From contig DXVO01000007.1 of the NCBI GenBank assembly GCA_019417325.1, positions 96,469 through 160,468 on the forward strand: a stretch of 64,000 nucleotides of DNA, written 5' to 3'. The first letter of the stretch is position 1, and each line of letters begins with the position of its first letter. Of this stretch, positions 1 to 8,584 are shown in pieces. The notes under the pieces are model-generated. The model saw nothing but the letters and a program-made list of their open reading frames with translations, was not told the DNA's origin and did not search any database. A program made the position numbers and the translations under genes. Origin of the DNA: Parabacteroides sp. (GTDB lineage: Bacteria > Bacteroidota > Bacteroidia > Bacteroidales > Tannerellaceae).

Positions 1-526
1 TTTGTTCGATTTGATTATTCCAGAAATCATTCTCCTGCAAAAATAATGCAAATTTGTATAAGTCGGTTATTGCCAACTCTTTTTCCACGTATCCGCTTGC
101 AACAGGAACGTGGGCTACATAACGGCGGCTTACCGGCATTTTTGTTCCCCGGTTATCCACGTAATAATTTCCACGCGGACTTATTATCCGCAAGATAGGA
201 ATTTTTTGCTCAACTTCGAGTTTTATGATGCCGGAAGGTGTTTTATAAGCTTCCACATTGGCTATCATCTCATTTTTCAGCAGTTCTTCTTCTATCTTGT
301 CTGTGTTAATTTCATTCATCGGTTTCTTGAGAGGGTCCAGGTTGGCATTTCTCAAGATATAAGTCAAATCCTTGTCGCTTATAAAATGTTTATCCAGGCT
401 GTCTACAACGATAACCTGAAGGTCACGGCATTGACTATCCTGTCTCATTTCCCGAAAAAAGAAAGAGACAAACACGATGTAACAAAATAACAACGTCGCA
501 GCTATTATGGATACGATACGGATCAC
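1..526 (-). CDS. ftsQ: Cell division protein FtsQ (3' end outside window)
   Basis: FtsQ/DivIB-type bitopic inner-membrane protein that links early and late parts of the septum machinery. The frame opens at a GTG three bases after the murC stop. It reads a very short cytoplasmic tail, one membrane segment at about residues 4-22 (IIAATLLFCYIVF), then a POTRA-like periplasmic part (FISDKDLTYILRNANLDPL) and a beta-rich stretch containing NYYVDNRG. About 175 codons are visible and the frame runs off the left edge without a stop. Position directly after murC is the usual Bacteroidales order, with ftsA and ftsZ expected outside the window. The GTG start is unusual but no in-frame ATG lies nearby. 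The call rests on topology, motifs and position, since FtsQ sequences diverge widely. Confidence 0.85.
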   Translation of the reverse strand, partial: MIRIVSIIAATLLFCYIVFVSFFFREMRQDSQCRDLQVIVVDSLDKHFISDKDLTYILRNANLDPLKKPMNEINTDKIEEELLKNEMIANVEAYKTPSGIIKLEVEQKIPILRIISPRGNYYVDNRGTKMPVSRRYVAHVPVASGYVEKELAITDLYKFALFLQENDFWNNQIEQ

Positions 527-529
527 AAG

Positions 530-1915
530 CTATTCTTTTTTATCCAATATGTGTTTGACAGGTTCTACCAGTTGCTCAATATTACCGGCTCCAACCATTA
601 ATACAACCTCAAGGTTATTAACTTCGGCAGCAATCCGGTTCAGTAAATCTTCTTTGCGAACCATTTTCTTGTTGGGGATAGTTACCGCATCAAAAATAAT
701 TTGAGAAGTAACACCCGGTATCGGTTCCTCGCGTGCCGGATAAATATCCAACAGGATTAACTCGTCAAGTAAAGATAAACTTTCAGCAAAATCAGTAGCA
801 AAATCACGTGTGCGGGTATATAGATGAGGTTGGAAAACCCCCGTGATTTTACGCCCGGCATACAATTCCTTTACAGACTGTATACTGGCTTTTAATTCAG
901 CCGGATGATGTGCATAATCATCTATCAATACAATATTTTCTTTCTTTAAATGGAAATCAAAACGGCGTTTCGGACCAGCGAAACTTGCCATGCCTTTCCG
1001 TATTTCATCGGGAGTTACTCCGTTTAACCATGCCAGGGCAATAGCTGCAACTCCGTTTTCGACATTCACTTTTACCGGAACTCCTAATTGTATATCGGAG
1101 ATAGTGATAGTGGGGCCGACAAAATCAAAAACAATCTCGCCATTTCCTATCCGGATATTAGTTGCATAAAAATCTGCTTCTTCTGTAGCTGAATAGGAAA
1201 AAAGTGAGACATCCTGTTGAAGGATTGGGGCTACATTTATCCCTTTCTTCATAATCAGACAACCACCCGGTCGAATGAGTGATGTAAAATGTTCAAAACT
1301 TTCACGGTAAGCTTCCGGAGTCCCATAAATATCCAAATGGTCTGGGTCGGCGGCTGTAATAACTGCCATGTAAGGTTTCAGCCAGTGGAAAGAACGGTCG
1401 AATTCGTCTGCTTCAATGACGGTCAGGTCACTATGTTCGGAAAGCATCAGGTTACTGTCATAATTTTTCAGGATTCCTCCAAGAAAGGCATTGCAATCCA
1501 CATGAGACTGTTTCAACAGGTGGGCAACCATTGATGAGGTTGTTGTTTTTCCGTGTGTGCCGGCTATACATAAACCTCGTGTACAGTTGGTTATTTCTCC
1601 CAGCACACGTGCCCGTTTCATAATTTCAAATTCATTATCCCGGAAATAAGATAATTCCGTATGGGAATCCGGTACGGCTGGTGTATATACAACCAGAGTC
1701 TTTGCCGGATCTGTAAAATCATCCGGTATCAACATTACATTATCTTCATAATGAATGGCTGCACCTTCATAATTTAATTGTTCTGTCAGACCGGAAGGTG
1801 TTTTATCATAACCAGCTACTTTTTTCCCTCTTGACAAAAAGTAGCGGATTAAGGCACTCATTCCAATGCCTCCGGCTCCTACAAAATATACAGATGTTAT
1901 ATTGTTAATATCCAT
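530..1915 (-). CDS. murC: UDP-N-acetylmuramate--L-alanine ligase MurC
   Basis: Cytoplasmic ATP-dependent ligase adding L-alanine to UDP-MurNAc, the first step of stem-peptide assembly. At 461 aa it has the family length. The N-terminal Rossmann domain shows VGAGGIGMSALI (about residues 12-23). The ATP-binding loop is GTHGKTTTSSM (about 118-128), and EADEFDRSF and the DDYAHHPAE motif follow in the central and C-terminal domains. It lies 68 bp downstream of murG, a gap that holds its own promoter-like element, and is followed after 3 bp by ftsQ. It therefore probably belongs to the long dcw transcript but may also be expressed from the internal promoter. Confidence 0.97.
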   Translation of the reverse strand: MDINNITSVYFVGAGGIGMSALIRYFLSRGKKVAGYDKTPSGLTEQLNYEGAAIHYEDNVMLIPDDFTDPAKTLVVYTPAVPDSHTELSYFRDNEFEIMKRARVLGEITNCTRGLCIAGTHGKTTTSSMVAHLLKQSHVDCNAFLGGILKNYDSNLMLSEHSDLTVIEADEFDRSFHWLKPYMAVITAADPDHLDIYGTPEAYRESFEHFTSLIRPGGCLIMKKGINVAPILQQDVSLFSYSATEEADFYATNIRIGNGEIVFDFVGPTITISDIQLGVPVKVNVENGVAAIALAWLNGVTPDEIRKGMASFAGPKRRFDFHLKKENIVLIDDYAHHPAELKASIQSVKELYAGRKITGVFQPHLYTRTRDFATDFAESLSLLDELILLDIYPAREEPIPGVTSQIIFDAVTIPNKKMVRKEDLLNRIAAEVNNLEVVLMVGAGNIEQLVEPVKHILDKKE

Positions 1916-1931
1916 GATTGTCTTTATTCTT

Positions 1932-1965
1932 ATAGCACTACAAAGATAATATTATAAAGTGCTAT
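1932..1965 (-). promoter_or_regulatory. Candidate internal promoter with flanking inverted repeat before murC
   Basis: On the minus strand a TATCTTTG sequence (1941-1948) fits the Bacteroidetes -7 consensus TAnnTTTG and lies 26 bases upstream of the murC start. It is framed by an 8-bp inverted repeat, ATAGCACT (1932-1939) and AGTGCTAT (1958-1965). No good -33 TTG is found at the normal distance. The arrangement suggests a regulated internal promoter, or a hairpin in the leader. Both readings are inferences. Confidence 0.35.
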
Positions 1966-1983
1966 TTTACTACTTCAAACTAT

Positions 1984-3090
1984 TTACTTCCCTTCTATAA
2001 TTTTTACTATTTCATCCACAATACGTTCTGCACTTTGATGTTGAGCCAGTGTCCCTATATTTTGTGCCAATTGTTGCAGGAGTTTGTCATTTTGAATGAC
2101 TTCCAGCGCTTTGGGCACTAATAGTTGCCCAGCATCCTTATCTGAAACCATGATTGCAGCTTCCTTGTTTACCAAAGCCATGGCATTTTTTGTCTGATGG
2201 TCTTCTGCCACATTCGGTGAAGGTACCAGGATAACAGGTTTTTTCAACAGACAAAGCTCTGAAATAGAACTTGCTCCTGCGCGCGAAATAACAATGTCTG
2301 CTGCTGAATAAGCATAATCCATACGGGTGATAAAGTCGGAACACCAGACAGGCATCCCCCGGTAGGCTTTCAGATGTTTTATTGCATCTTCCTGATAGTA
2401 GCGTCCGGTTTGCCAAATGACCTGTATACCGGAAGCAAATAATTTATCCAAGTCTCCCTGGATACTCCGGTTGATGGTGCGTGCTCCCAAGCTTCCTCCA
2501 ACAACAAGGATTGTTCTCTTTTCGGGAGAAAGCCCGAAGAAAGATAATGCTTCTTCACGTTTTTCCAAAGCTTCTTCCAAATCCTTGCGAACAGGATTTC
2601 CTGTTATGACAACCCGGTCTGCCGGAAAGAATTTCTCCATGCCTTCATATGCCACGCATATCTTTTCTGCCTTCTTTGCCAATAATTTATTGGTTACTCC
2701 GGCATATGAGTTCTGTTCCTGGATTAAAGTCGGGATACCTTCCGATGCCGCCATCCATAATGTGGGACCACTGGCATATCCGCCGACTCCTACCGCAATA
2801 TCCGGTTTAAATTCCTTGATAGTCCTTTTGGCCAGTTTGAGAGATTTTATCAAGCGGCGAAGAACTTTTATGTTGTTGAATACATGTGCACGGTCGAAAC
2901 CACTTACCGGTAAACCGATAATCCGGTAACCGGCAGCCGGAACTTTTTCCATTTCCATACGGTCTTCTGCTCCGACAAATAATATTTCTGCCTCCGGAAA
3001 ACGATTTCGGAAGGTATTAGCTATTGAGATAGCCGGAAAGATATGTCCTCCGGTTCCTCCGCCGCTTATGATAATCCGGTATTGCTTCAT
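1984..3090 (-). CDS. murG: UDP-GlcNAc--undecaprenyl-PP-MurNAc-pentapeptide GlcNAc transferase MurG
   Basis: Membrane-associated GT28-family glycosyltransferase that converts lipid I to lipid II on the cytoplasmic face. The 368-aa protein has the expected two Rossmann domains. The N-terminal glycine loop reads SGGGTGGHIFPAISIA (about residues 9-24), GVGGYASGP occurs near residue 105, and the nucleotide-sugar site carries SRAGASSISELC near residue 268. It sits between ftsW and murC in the same orientation, with gaps of 52 and 68 bp. Confidence 0.97.
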   Translation of the reverse strand: MKQYRIIISGGGTGGHIFPAISIANTFRNRFPEAEILFVGAEDRMEMEKVPAAGYRIIGLPVSGFDRAHVFNNIKVLRRLIKSLKLAKRTIKEFKPDIAVGVGGYASGPTLWMAASEGIPTLIQEQNSYAGVTNKLLAKKAEKICVAYEGMEKFFPADRVVITGNPVRKDLEEALEKREEALSFFGLSPEKRTILVVGGSLGARTINRSIQGDLDKLFASGIQVIWQTGRYYQEDAIKHLKAYRGMPVWCSDFITRMDYAYSAADIVISRAGASSISELCLLKKPVILVPSPNVAEDHQTKNAMALVNKEAAIMVSDKDAGQLLVPKALEVIQNDKLLQQLAQNIGTLAQHQSAERIVDEIVKIIEGK

Positions 3091-3142
3091 AGTTTTATAT
3101 CATTTCGTCTGTAGGATAATTATATCTATCCTCAGGCGGGTA

Positions 3143-4453
3143 TTATATTTTTGTTTCTTTGTCTATCTCTTCTAAAGATGCGACAGCCGATAATGGGCTG
3201 GAGTTACCAACCGGACTTTCGACATCCGGAGCCTGTATATTTTCAGTTGTTGTATCCTCAATATCTTCCTCGGAGTTCTCTGTTTCTTCCTCATTTCCCA
3301 TGCCCGCTCCGAAACGGCTTACGCTAAGAATGATTCCGAAATAAATGCAGGAAATAACAGTTGATGTACCTCCACGGCTTACGAGAGGCATCGGTTGTCC
3401 GGTAACCGGTATCAGGTTTACTGCAACAGCCATATTGGCAAGAGCTTGTACCACAACCAGCAAACCACATCCCAATACCAGGAATTTAGGGAATAGTTTG
3501 TCACATCTTCGGGCAATCATTCCTACGCGAACTAATAACATAATGTAAAGGAGCAGTACGAACACTCCCCCTACAATTCCGAGTTCCTCTATAATAATCG
3601 CATAAATAAAGTCGGAATAAGCCTGTGGCAGGAAATCTCGTTGTTGTCCGTGTCCCGGCATCTGACCGAAGACACCACCCTGTGCAATCGCTATTTTAGC
3701 ATGGGATACCTGATAATTATCGTCTGTAATTTTATAAATTCCATTCTCGTCAAATTCAGTGTCTTTAGGCTCGGAGAAGCGTTCCACACGAGCTTGCCAA
3801 GTGGCAAAACGGTCTGGCAGGTATTGGCTTATACCGGCAGGCATGAATTTTAACAAAGACAGGAACAGGAGCAAGGCGATAAGTAATATTCCTCCGAGTT
3901 TAGCCAACTTTGAAAAAGGAAGTTGCCCAATAAACATCATCAGGAAGGTTACCCCGAACAACATAAATGCTGTGGAGAAGTTCTCAGGTAAAATTAATAC
4001 ACAAGCGGTTCCGACGCCTATCAGAATGTATTTGAATATTTGATTTTCAGAATATTTACTTCGTTTGCTAAGCAAAAAAGCTATATAGACGACAGAGGCA
4101 AGTTTTGCAAACTCCGATGGTTGAAACTGTACACCGAATAAATCCAGCCAGCGATGTGCATCATTCGCATTTACCCCTATAAACGGCGTGACAATCAGCA
4201 TCAAAACCGATACAGGCAGTAAAAGAATGAATACCGAAAAGAATTTGCATGGAACATTGTGTAACAACAATACCACCACAAAGCCGCCGAGCAGGAAAGT
4301 TGCATGACGCATGATGGGTGCCCATTGATTCACATTCTTATAGGCGATTGTACTTGTCGCACTAAAGACTTCCACTGCCGAAATAAGGCAGAGGAACATG
4401 AATATAACCCATATTACACGGTCACCTTTAAAGAGTTTACTCGCCAGATCCAT
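3143..4453 (-). CDS. ftsW: Septal peptidoglycan polymerase FtsW (SEDS family)
   Basis: Multi-pass SEDS-family glycosyltransferase that polymerises lipid II at the septum with its partner PBP, probably the FtsI-like protein encoded in the same cluster. The 436-aa sequence shows about ten hydrophobic segments. Typical SEDS stretches are present: DAHRWLDLFGVQFQPSEFAK in the middle, AIIIEELGIVGG, and NLIPVTGQPMPLVSRGGTS near the C-terminus. After the last helix there is a long acidic cytoplasmic tail (NEEETENSEEDIEDTT) of about 60 residues, which is not part of the conserved fold. The gene starts 8 bp after the murD stop, which indicates co-transcription. The position inside dcw supports FtsW rather than RodA. 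Confidence 0.95.
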   Translation of the reverse strand: MDLASKLFKGDRVIWVIFMFLCLISAVEVFSATSTIAYKNVNQWAPIMRHATFLLGGFVVVLLLHNVPCKFFSVFILLLPVSVLMLIVTPFIGVNANDAHRWLDLFGVQFQPSEFAKLASVVYIAFLLSKRSKYSENQIFKYILIGVGTACVLILPENFSTAFMLFGVTFLMMFIGQLPFSKLAKLGGILLIALLLFLSLLKFMPAGISQYLPDRFATWQARVERFSEPKDTEFDENGIYKITDDNYQVSHAKIAIAQGGVFGQMPGHGQQRDFLPQAYSDFIYAIIIEELGIVGGVFVLLLYIMLLVRVGMIARRCDKLFPKFLVLGCGLLVVVQALANMAVAVNLIPVTGQPMPLVSRGGTSTVISCIYFGIILSVSRFGAGMGNEEETENSEEDIEDTTTENIQAPDVESPVGNSSPLSAVASLEEIDKETKI

Positions 4454-4461
4454 ACTATTAA

Positions 4462-5796
4462 TTACAAATTACGTACGCATGCTTTAAATTGTTCGCCACG
4501 ATCTTCATAGCTTTTGAAAAGGTCGAAACTTGCACAGCAAGGTGATAAAAGTACTGTATCTCCTTTTTCTGCCAGCTTATAAGCCTTGGAAACAGCTTCT
4601 TCCATCGAACGGGCATCTTCGATTGTTGCAACTTTGCCATCGAAGAATTTATGTAATTTACTATTATCCACTCCCAGAAAAATTAAGGAGCGGACTTTTT
4701 GTTTTACTAACTCTTCTATTTCTGTGTAGTCGTTTCCTTTATCTGTTCCTCCTAAAATGAGAACCAGCTTCGTGGTCATGCTCTGTAACGCATACCAGCA
4801 TGAATTGACGTTTGTTGCTTTTGAGTCATTGATGTAATCAACACCGCGTACGCGAGCCACTTTTTCAAGACGGTGTTCTACACCGGTAAAGTCGCTTAAT
4901 GAGGCACGTATTTTTTCATCCTGGATATCTACCACCTTGGAGGCAATACCTGAGGCAAGCGAATTGTACAGATTATGTGTCCCTGTTAATGCTAATAAAT
5001 CTTGATCCATTGTAAACGTTCCGTTTGGAGTTTCAATTATTATCTTATCGTTTTCCGTATATCCCTTTGTTCCTGTTTCATGTGTTTCCGCAAAAGAGTA
5101 AAGAGTTGCCTCCGGATGGCGCTTGGCTATCTCACGGGCAATGATCGGGTCATCGTTCCAATATATAAAAGCATCTTTTGCTGTTTGGTTCTGCAAGATA
5201 CGAAATTTTGCATCAATATAATTCTGCATTTCATAATTATAACGATCCAGATGGTCGGGGGTTATGTTCAGGAGAATAGCAATATCAGCCTTGAAGTCAT
5301 ACATATTATCAAGCTGAAAACTACTCAGTTCGATAACATAAACAGCATGAGGATCTTCTGCCACCTGCAAAGCAAGGCTGTTTCCTACATTACCCGCCAG
5401 CCCAACATCCATACCTGCTTGTTTCAGGATATGGTAGGTCAACATGGTAGTGGTAGTCTTTCCGTTGCTGCCTGTGATACAAATCATTTTAGAGTTTGTA
5501 TATCGTCCGGCGAATTCTATTTCGGAGATGATATGCGTACCTTTTTCTTTCAGTTTTTGAATAATCGGGGCCTTGTCGGGAATACCCGGACTTTTGATTA
5601 TTTCGTCGGCATTAAGAATGTCGGCTTCGGTATGCAGTTTCTCTTCCCAATGAATGGAATGAGCATCCAGCATATCCTTATATTTAGGTTTGATAGACGA
5701 AAAATCGGATACGAAAACATCGAAACCTTTCGCCTTTGCCAGTATGGCGGCTCCTGTCCCGCTTTCACCAGCCCCTAATACTACAATTCTTTTCAT
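4462..5796 (-). CDS. murD: UDP-N-acetylmuramoyl-L-alanine--D-glutamate ligase MurD
   Basis: Cytoplasmic Mur ligase adding D-glutamate to UDP-MurNAc-L-Ala. Length is 444 aa, normal for MurD. The N-terminus has VLGAGESGTGAAILA (UDP-binding Rossmann), the ATP loop is ITGSNGKTTTTML (about residues 107-119), and HRLEKVARVRGVDYINDSKA followed by LILGGTDKGNDY are the C-terminal domain hallmarks. It starts 4 bp after mraY ends and stops 8 bp before ftsW, so the three are certainly read together. Confidence 0.97.
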   Translation of the reverse strand: MKRIVVLGAGESGTGAAILAKAKGFDVFVSDFSSIKPKYKDMLDAHSIHWEEKLHTEADILNADEIIKSPGIPDKAPIIQKLKEKGTHIISEIEFAGRYTNSKMICITGSNGKTTTTMLTYHILKQAGMDVGLAGNVGNSLALQVAEDPHAVYVIELSSFQLDNMYDFKADIAILLNITPDHLDRYNYEMQNYIDAKFRILQNQTAKDAFIYWNDDPIIAREIAKRHPEATLYSFAETHETGTKGYTENDKIIIETPNGTFTMDQDLLALTGTHNLYNSLASGIASKVVDIQDEKIRASLSDFTGVEHRLEKVARVRGVDYINDSKATNVNSCWYALQSMTTKLVLILGGTDKGNDYTEIEELVKQKVRSLIFLGVDNSKLHKFFDGKVATIEDARSMEEAVSKAYKLAEKGDTVLLSPCCASFDLFKSYEDRGEQFKACVRNL

Positions 5797-5800
5797 CTCT

Positions 5801-7069
5801 TTATCTTATCTTAAGTGTGATAATCGTGATAGCTGCCAACACAATGGTTACAATCCAAAAACGAACCGTTATCTTTGATTCATGGAATAGTTTATCCGGT
5901 TTTGTGAACATTACGCTGCATCCGGGTTCAATCAGGCTCATTGAAGTCCGGAAGTGGTCATGGATCGGCGCCCGTTTAAAGAGCCGTTGTTTCACCCCTT
6001 TCTTCTTTCCTGCTTTATAATAAAACCGTTGTAAAATCACCGACAGGTTTTCTACCAGAAATACCCCGCAAAGAATGGGTATCAGCAATTCTTTGTGGAT
6101 AATAATAGCGAAAACAGCAATGATACCGCCAATAGTAAGGCTTCCCGTATCTCCCATAAAAACCTGTGCCGGATAAGCGTTGTACCAGAGGAATCCGATA
6201 AGCGCACCTATAAAAGCACAGATAAATATAACCAGCTCCTCACTTCCGGGGATATACATGATATTCAAGTAGCTGGCAAATTCGATATGGCTCGACACAT
6301 AGGCAAGTATTCCCAATGTAAGTCCGATAATGGCGGAATTACCAGCCGCCATGCCATCCATTCCATCATTGAGGTTGGCACCATTGGATACAGCGGTTAC
6401 TACAAATATGGTAACGATAACAAACAATATCCAGCCGGCAGTCTGGGCATATTCACCCATAAATCCCACTAAATCGGCGTAATCAAGGTTATTACTTTTG
6501 AAGAAAGGAATCGTCGTTTGAGTGGATTTCAAGTCATGCGTGCCATGTATCACTTCGATTTCATGTTCTGACTTTTGAACCTCGAAATTCTCACGGATTA
6601 CTACATCCGGACTTAAATATAAGGTTAATCCTACGATTAACCCGAGGCCGACCTGCCCGATAATTTTAAATTTGCCGTGTAGCCCTTCTTTATCTTTTTT
6701 GAAAATTTTGATATAATCGTCAGCAAACCCCAGTGAGCCTAACCATATTGTAGTGATAAGCATCAATATCATATAAATATTGTGCAGTTTGCCCAATAAT
6801 AAGCAAGGAATCAGAATCGCAACAATGATAATGACACCTCCCATACTGGGTACACCTACTTTATCAACTCCGAATGGGTCGATTTTAGCGTCGCGTTGTG
6901 TTTCGGTAATTTGTTTTCGTTTCAGTAAATTAATGAATTTATCTCCCCACATACTTGAAATCAGCAATGCCAGGATAACAGCCATCAATGCGCGGAAAGA
7001 TGTGTATCCGAACATTCCCGCACCGGGAAAATTGAGCTTATGCAGCCATTCAAACAGATAATATAGCAT
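5801..7069 (-). CDS. mraY: Phospho-N-acetylmuramoyl-pentapeptide-transferase MraY
   Basis: Integral membrane enzyme transferring phospho-MurNAc-pentapeptide from UDP to undecaprenyl phosphate, making lipid I. Around ten helices are seen, with the family motifs KVGVPSMGG (about residues 69-77), GFADDYIK (about 114-121, the paired aspartates), NGANLNDGMDG and the late cytoplasmic loop around FKRAPIHDHF. At 422 aa it is longer than the roughly 320-360 aa proteobacterial enzymes. The extra length is mainly a hydrophilic loop at about residues 155-205 (IRENFEVQKSEHEIEVIHG onward), an insertion also known from other Bacteroidetes MraY proteins. Gap to murE is 39 bp. Confidence 0.97.
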   Translation of the reverse strand: MLYYLFEWLHKLNFPGAGMFGYTSFRALMAVILALLISSMWGDKFINLLKRKQITETQRDAKIDPFGVDKVGVPSMGGVIIIVAILIPCLLLGKLHNIYMILMLITTIWLGSLGFADDYIKIFKKDKEGLHGKFKIIGQVGLGLIVGLTLYLSPDVVIRENFEVQKSEHEIEVIHGTHDLKSTQTTIPFFKSNNLDYADLVGFMGEYAQTAGWILFVIVTIFVVTAVSNGANLNDGMDGMAAGNSAIIGLTLGILAYVSSHIEFASYLNIMYIPGSEELVIFICAFIGALIGFLWYNAYPAQVFMGDTGSLTIGGIIAVFAIIIHKELLIPILCGVFLVENLSVILQRFYYKAGKKKGVKQRLFKRAPIHDHFRTSMSLIEPGCSVMFTKPDKLFHESKITVRFWIVTIVLAAITIITLKIR

Positions 7070-7108
7070 AGTTGTATCTACGTTGGACTGGTTTATCCGG
7101 CAAAACCG

Positions 7109-8581
7109 TCAAACAGTCAATGAAAAAATATCTTTTAAAATTTCTGTATCATCGAAATGATGTTTTATTCCTTTGATTTCCTGGTAATTCTCGTGCCCTT
7201 TTCCTGCAACCAGGATAACATCCCCTTTTTTTGCCAGCATGCAAGCCGTACGTATTGCCTCTTTGCGGTCGGCAATACTCAATGTTTTCTTTTTATCATT
7301 ATTGTCCAATCCTGCCAGCATATCGTTGATAATGTCCTGAGGTTCTTCAAAACGAGGATTGTCGGAAGTTATAATCAGTTGGTCGCTCGATTTGGCAGCT
7401 TCTTTTGCCATAATAGGGCGTTTGCCTTTGTCCCTGTTTCCTCCGCAGCCTACTACTGTAATTACACGTCCGTTGCCATCCAGCACTTCGTGGATACTGT
7501 TCAGCACATTAACCAAAGCATCCGGTGTGTGGGCATAGTCTACAATCGCAGTATATCCTTCAAGAGATTGGATGGTTTGGAACCGTCCTGATACCGAATG
7601 CAAGCTACTCAGTACAATCAGCGTCTCTTCCGGATCTTTCCCTAAGGAAACAGCTGCACCATATACGGCTAACAGGTTGTAAGCGTTGAAACGTCCTACA
7701 AACTGTACGGTAACTTCCCGGTTGTTTATCAGAAGTTCGGTCCCTTCAAAATGGGATTCCAGTATTTTACCTTTAAAATCAGCCAGTGTACGAAGCGAAT
7801 AGGTCAGTTTCTGTGCAGCCGTATTTTGTAACATGACAAGCCCAGCTTTATCGTCTGCATTCGTGATGGCGAATGCAGTGGAGGGCAGGTCATCGAAGAA
7901 TTTCTTTTTTGCTTTCAGATAGTTCTCCACTGTCTTATGGTAATCCATATGATCCCGTGTCAGATTAGTGAAGATGCCACCGTCAAAAAATAGTCCGCTG
8001 ATACGTTTCTGGTCGATGGAGTGTGAACTTACTTCCATGAATGCATATTCACAACCAGCCTGAACCATCTTGTATATAAGGTTGTGCAAGGTGATAGGGT
8101 CCGGTGTCGTATGCTCTGTCGGAATAGCTTCTCCATCGATATAGTTACAAACGGTGGATAATAATCCTGCCTTATGTCCCATTTTACGGAACATTTCATA
8201 AAGCAAGGTTGCGATAGTTGTTTTTCCGTTTGTTCCTGTTACGCCAACTAAGATCAGTTTTTCCGAAGGATTGTCATACCATGTGGAGAGTGCCAATCCC
8301 AAGGCTTCGGCCGAATCTTTGACAAGGATAAAAACCGGATTTTTTTCAACTATAAGTGCTTCGGGGACAGACGGTATTTCTTCGCATATAATTGCTGTCG
8401 CTCCTTTTTCTATTGCTCCATTTATATATGTATGACCATCTACAACCGTTCCCCGTACTGCGACAAAAAGATAATTATCTTCCACTTTACGGGAATCAGA
8501 CTGGATACCTGAAATTTCTTTATGAATATCACCTTTAATTTCAAGTACATTCAATGATTGAATAAGTTTTTTTAGTTCCAT
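7109..8581 (-). CDS. murE: UDP-MurNAc-tripeptide synthetase MurE (meso-DAP adding)
   Basis: Adds the third residue of the stem peptide in the cytoplasm. The 490-aa protein has the three Mur-ligase domains: an N-terminal part with SDSRKVEDNYLFVAVRG, the ATP loop GVTGTNGKTTIATLLYEM, the middle HTTPDP and EVSSHS motifs, and the C-terminal VDYAHTPDAL and GCGGNRDKGKRPIM. The specificity loop reads SDNPRFEEP; a DNPR sequence marks diaminopimelate-adding MurE, so this organism very likely builds DAP-type peptidoglycan. It starts 3 bp downstream of the ftsI-like stop. Confidence 0.97.
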   Translation of the reverse strand: MELKKLIQSLNVLEIKGDIHKEISGIQSDSRKVEDNYLFVAVRGTVVDGHTYINGAIEKGATAIICEEIPSVPEALIVEKNPVFILVKDSAEALGLALSTWYDNPSEKLILVGVTGTNGKTTIATLLYEMFRKMGHKAGLLSTVCNYIDGEAIPTEHTTPDPITLHNLIYKMVQAGCEYAFMEVSSHSIDQKRISGLFFDGGIFTNLTRDHMDYHKTVENYLKAKKKFFDDLPSTAFAITNADDKAGLVMLQNTAAQKLTYSLRTLADFKGKILESHFEGTELLINNREVTVQFVGRFNAYNLLAVYGAAVSLGKDPEETLIVLSSLHSVSGRFQTIQSLEGYTAIVDYAHTPDALVNVLNSIHEVLDGNGRVITVVGCGGNRDKGKRPIMAKEAAKSSDQLIITSDNPRFEEPQDIINDMLAGLDNNDKKKTLSIADRKEAIRTACMLAKKGDVILVAGKGHENYQEIKGIKHHFDDTEILKDIFSLTV

Positions 8582-8584
8582 GCT

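Noticed and set aside
110..490. 126-codon plus-strand frame near the left edge
   Set aside because: It is antisense to the clear FtsQ frame, which shows the right topology and position.
4458..4640. Small minus-strand frame within the end of murD
   Set aside because: Overlapping shadow of murD in another frame; no independent signals.
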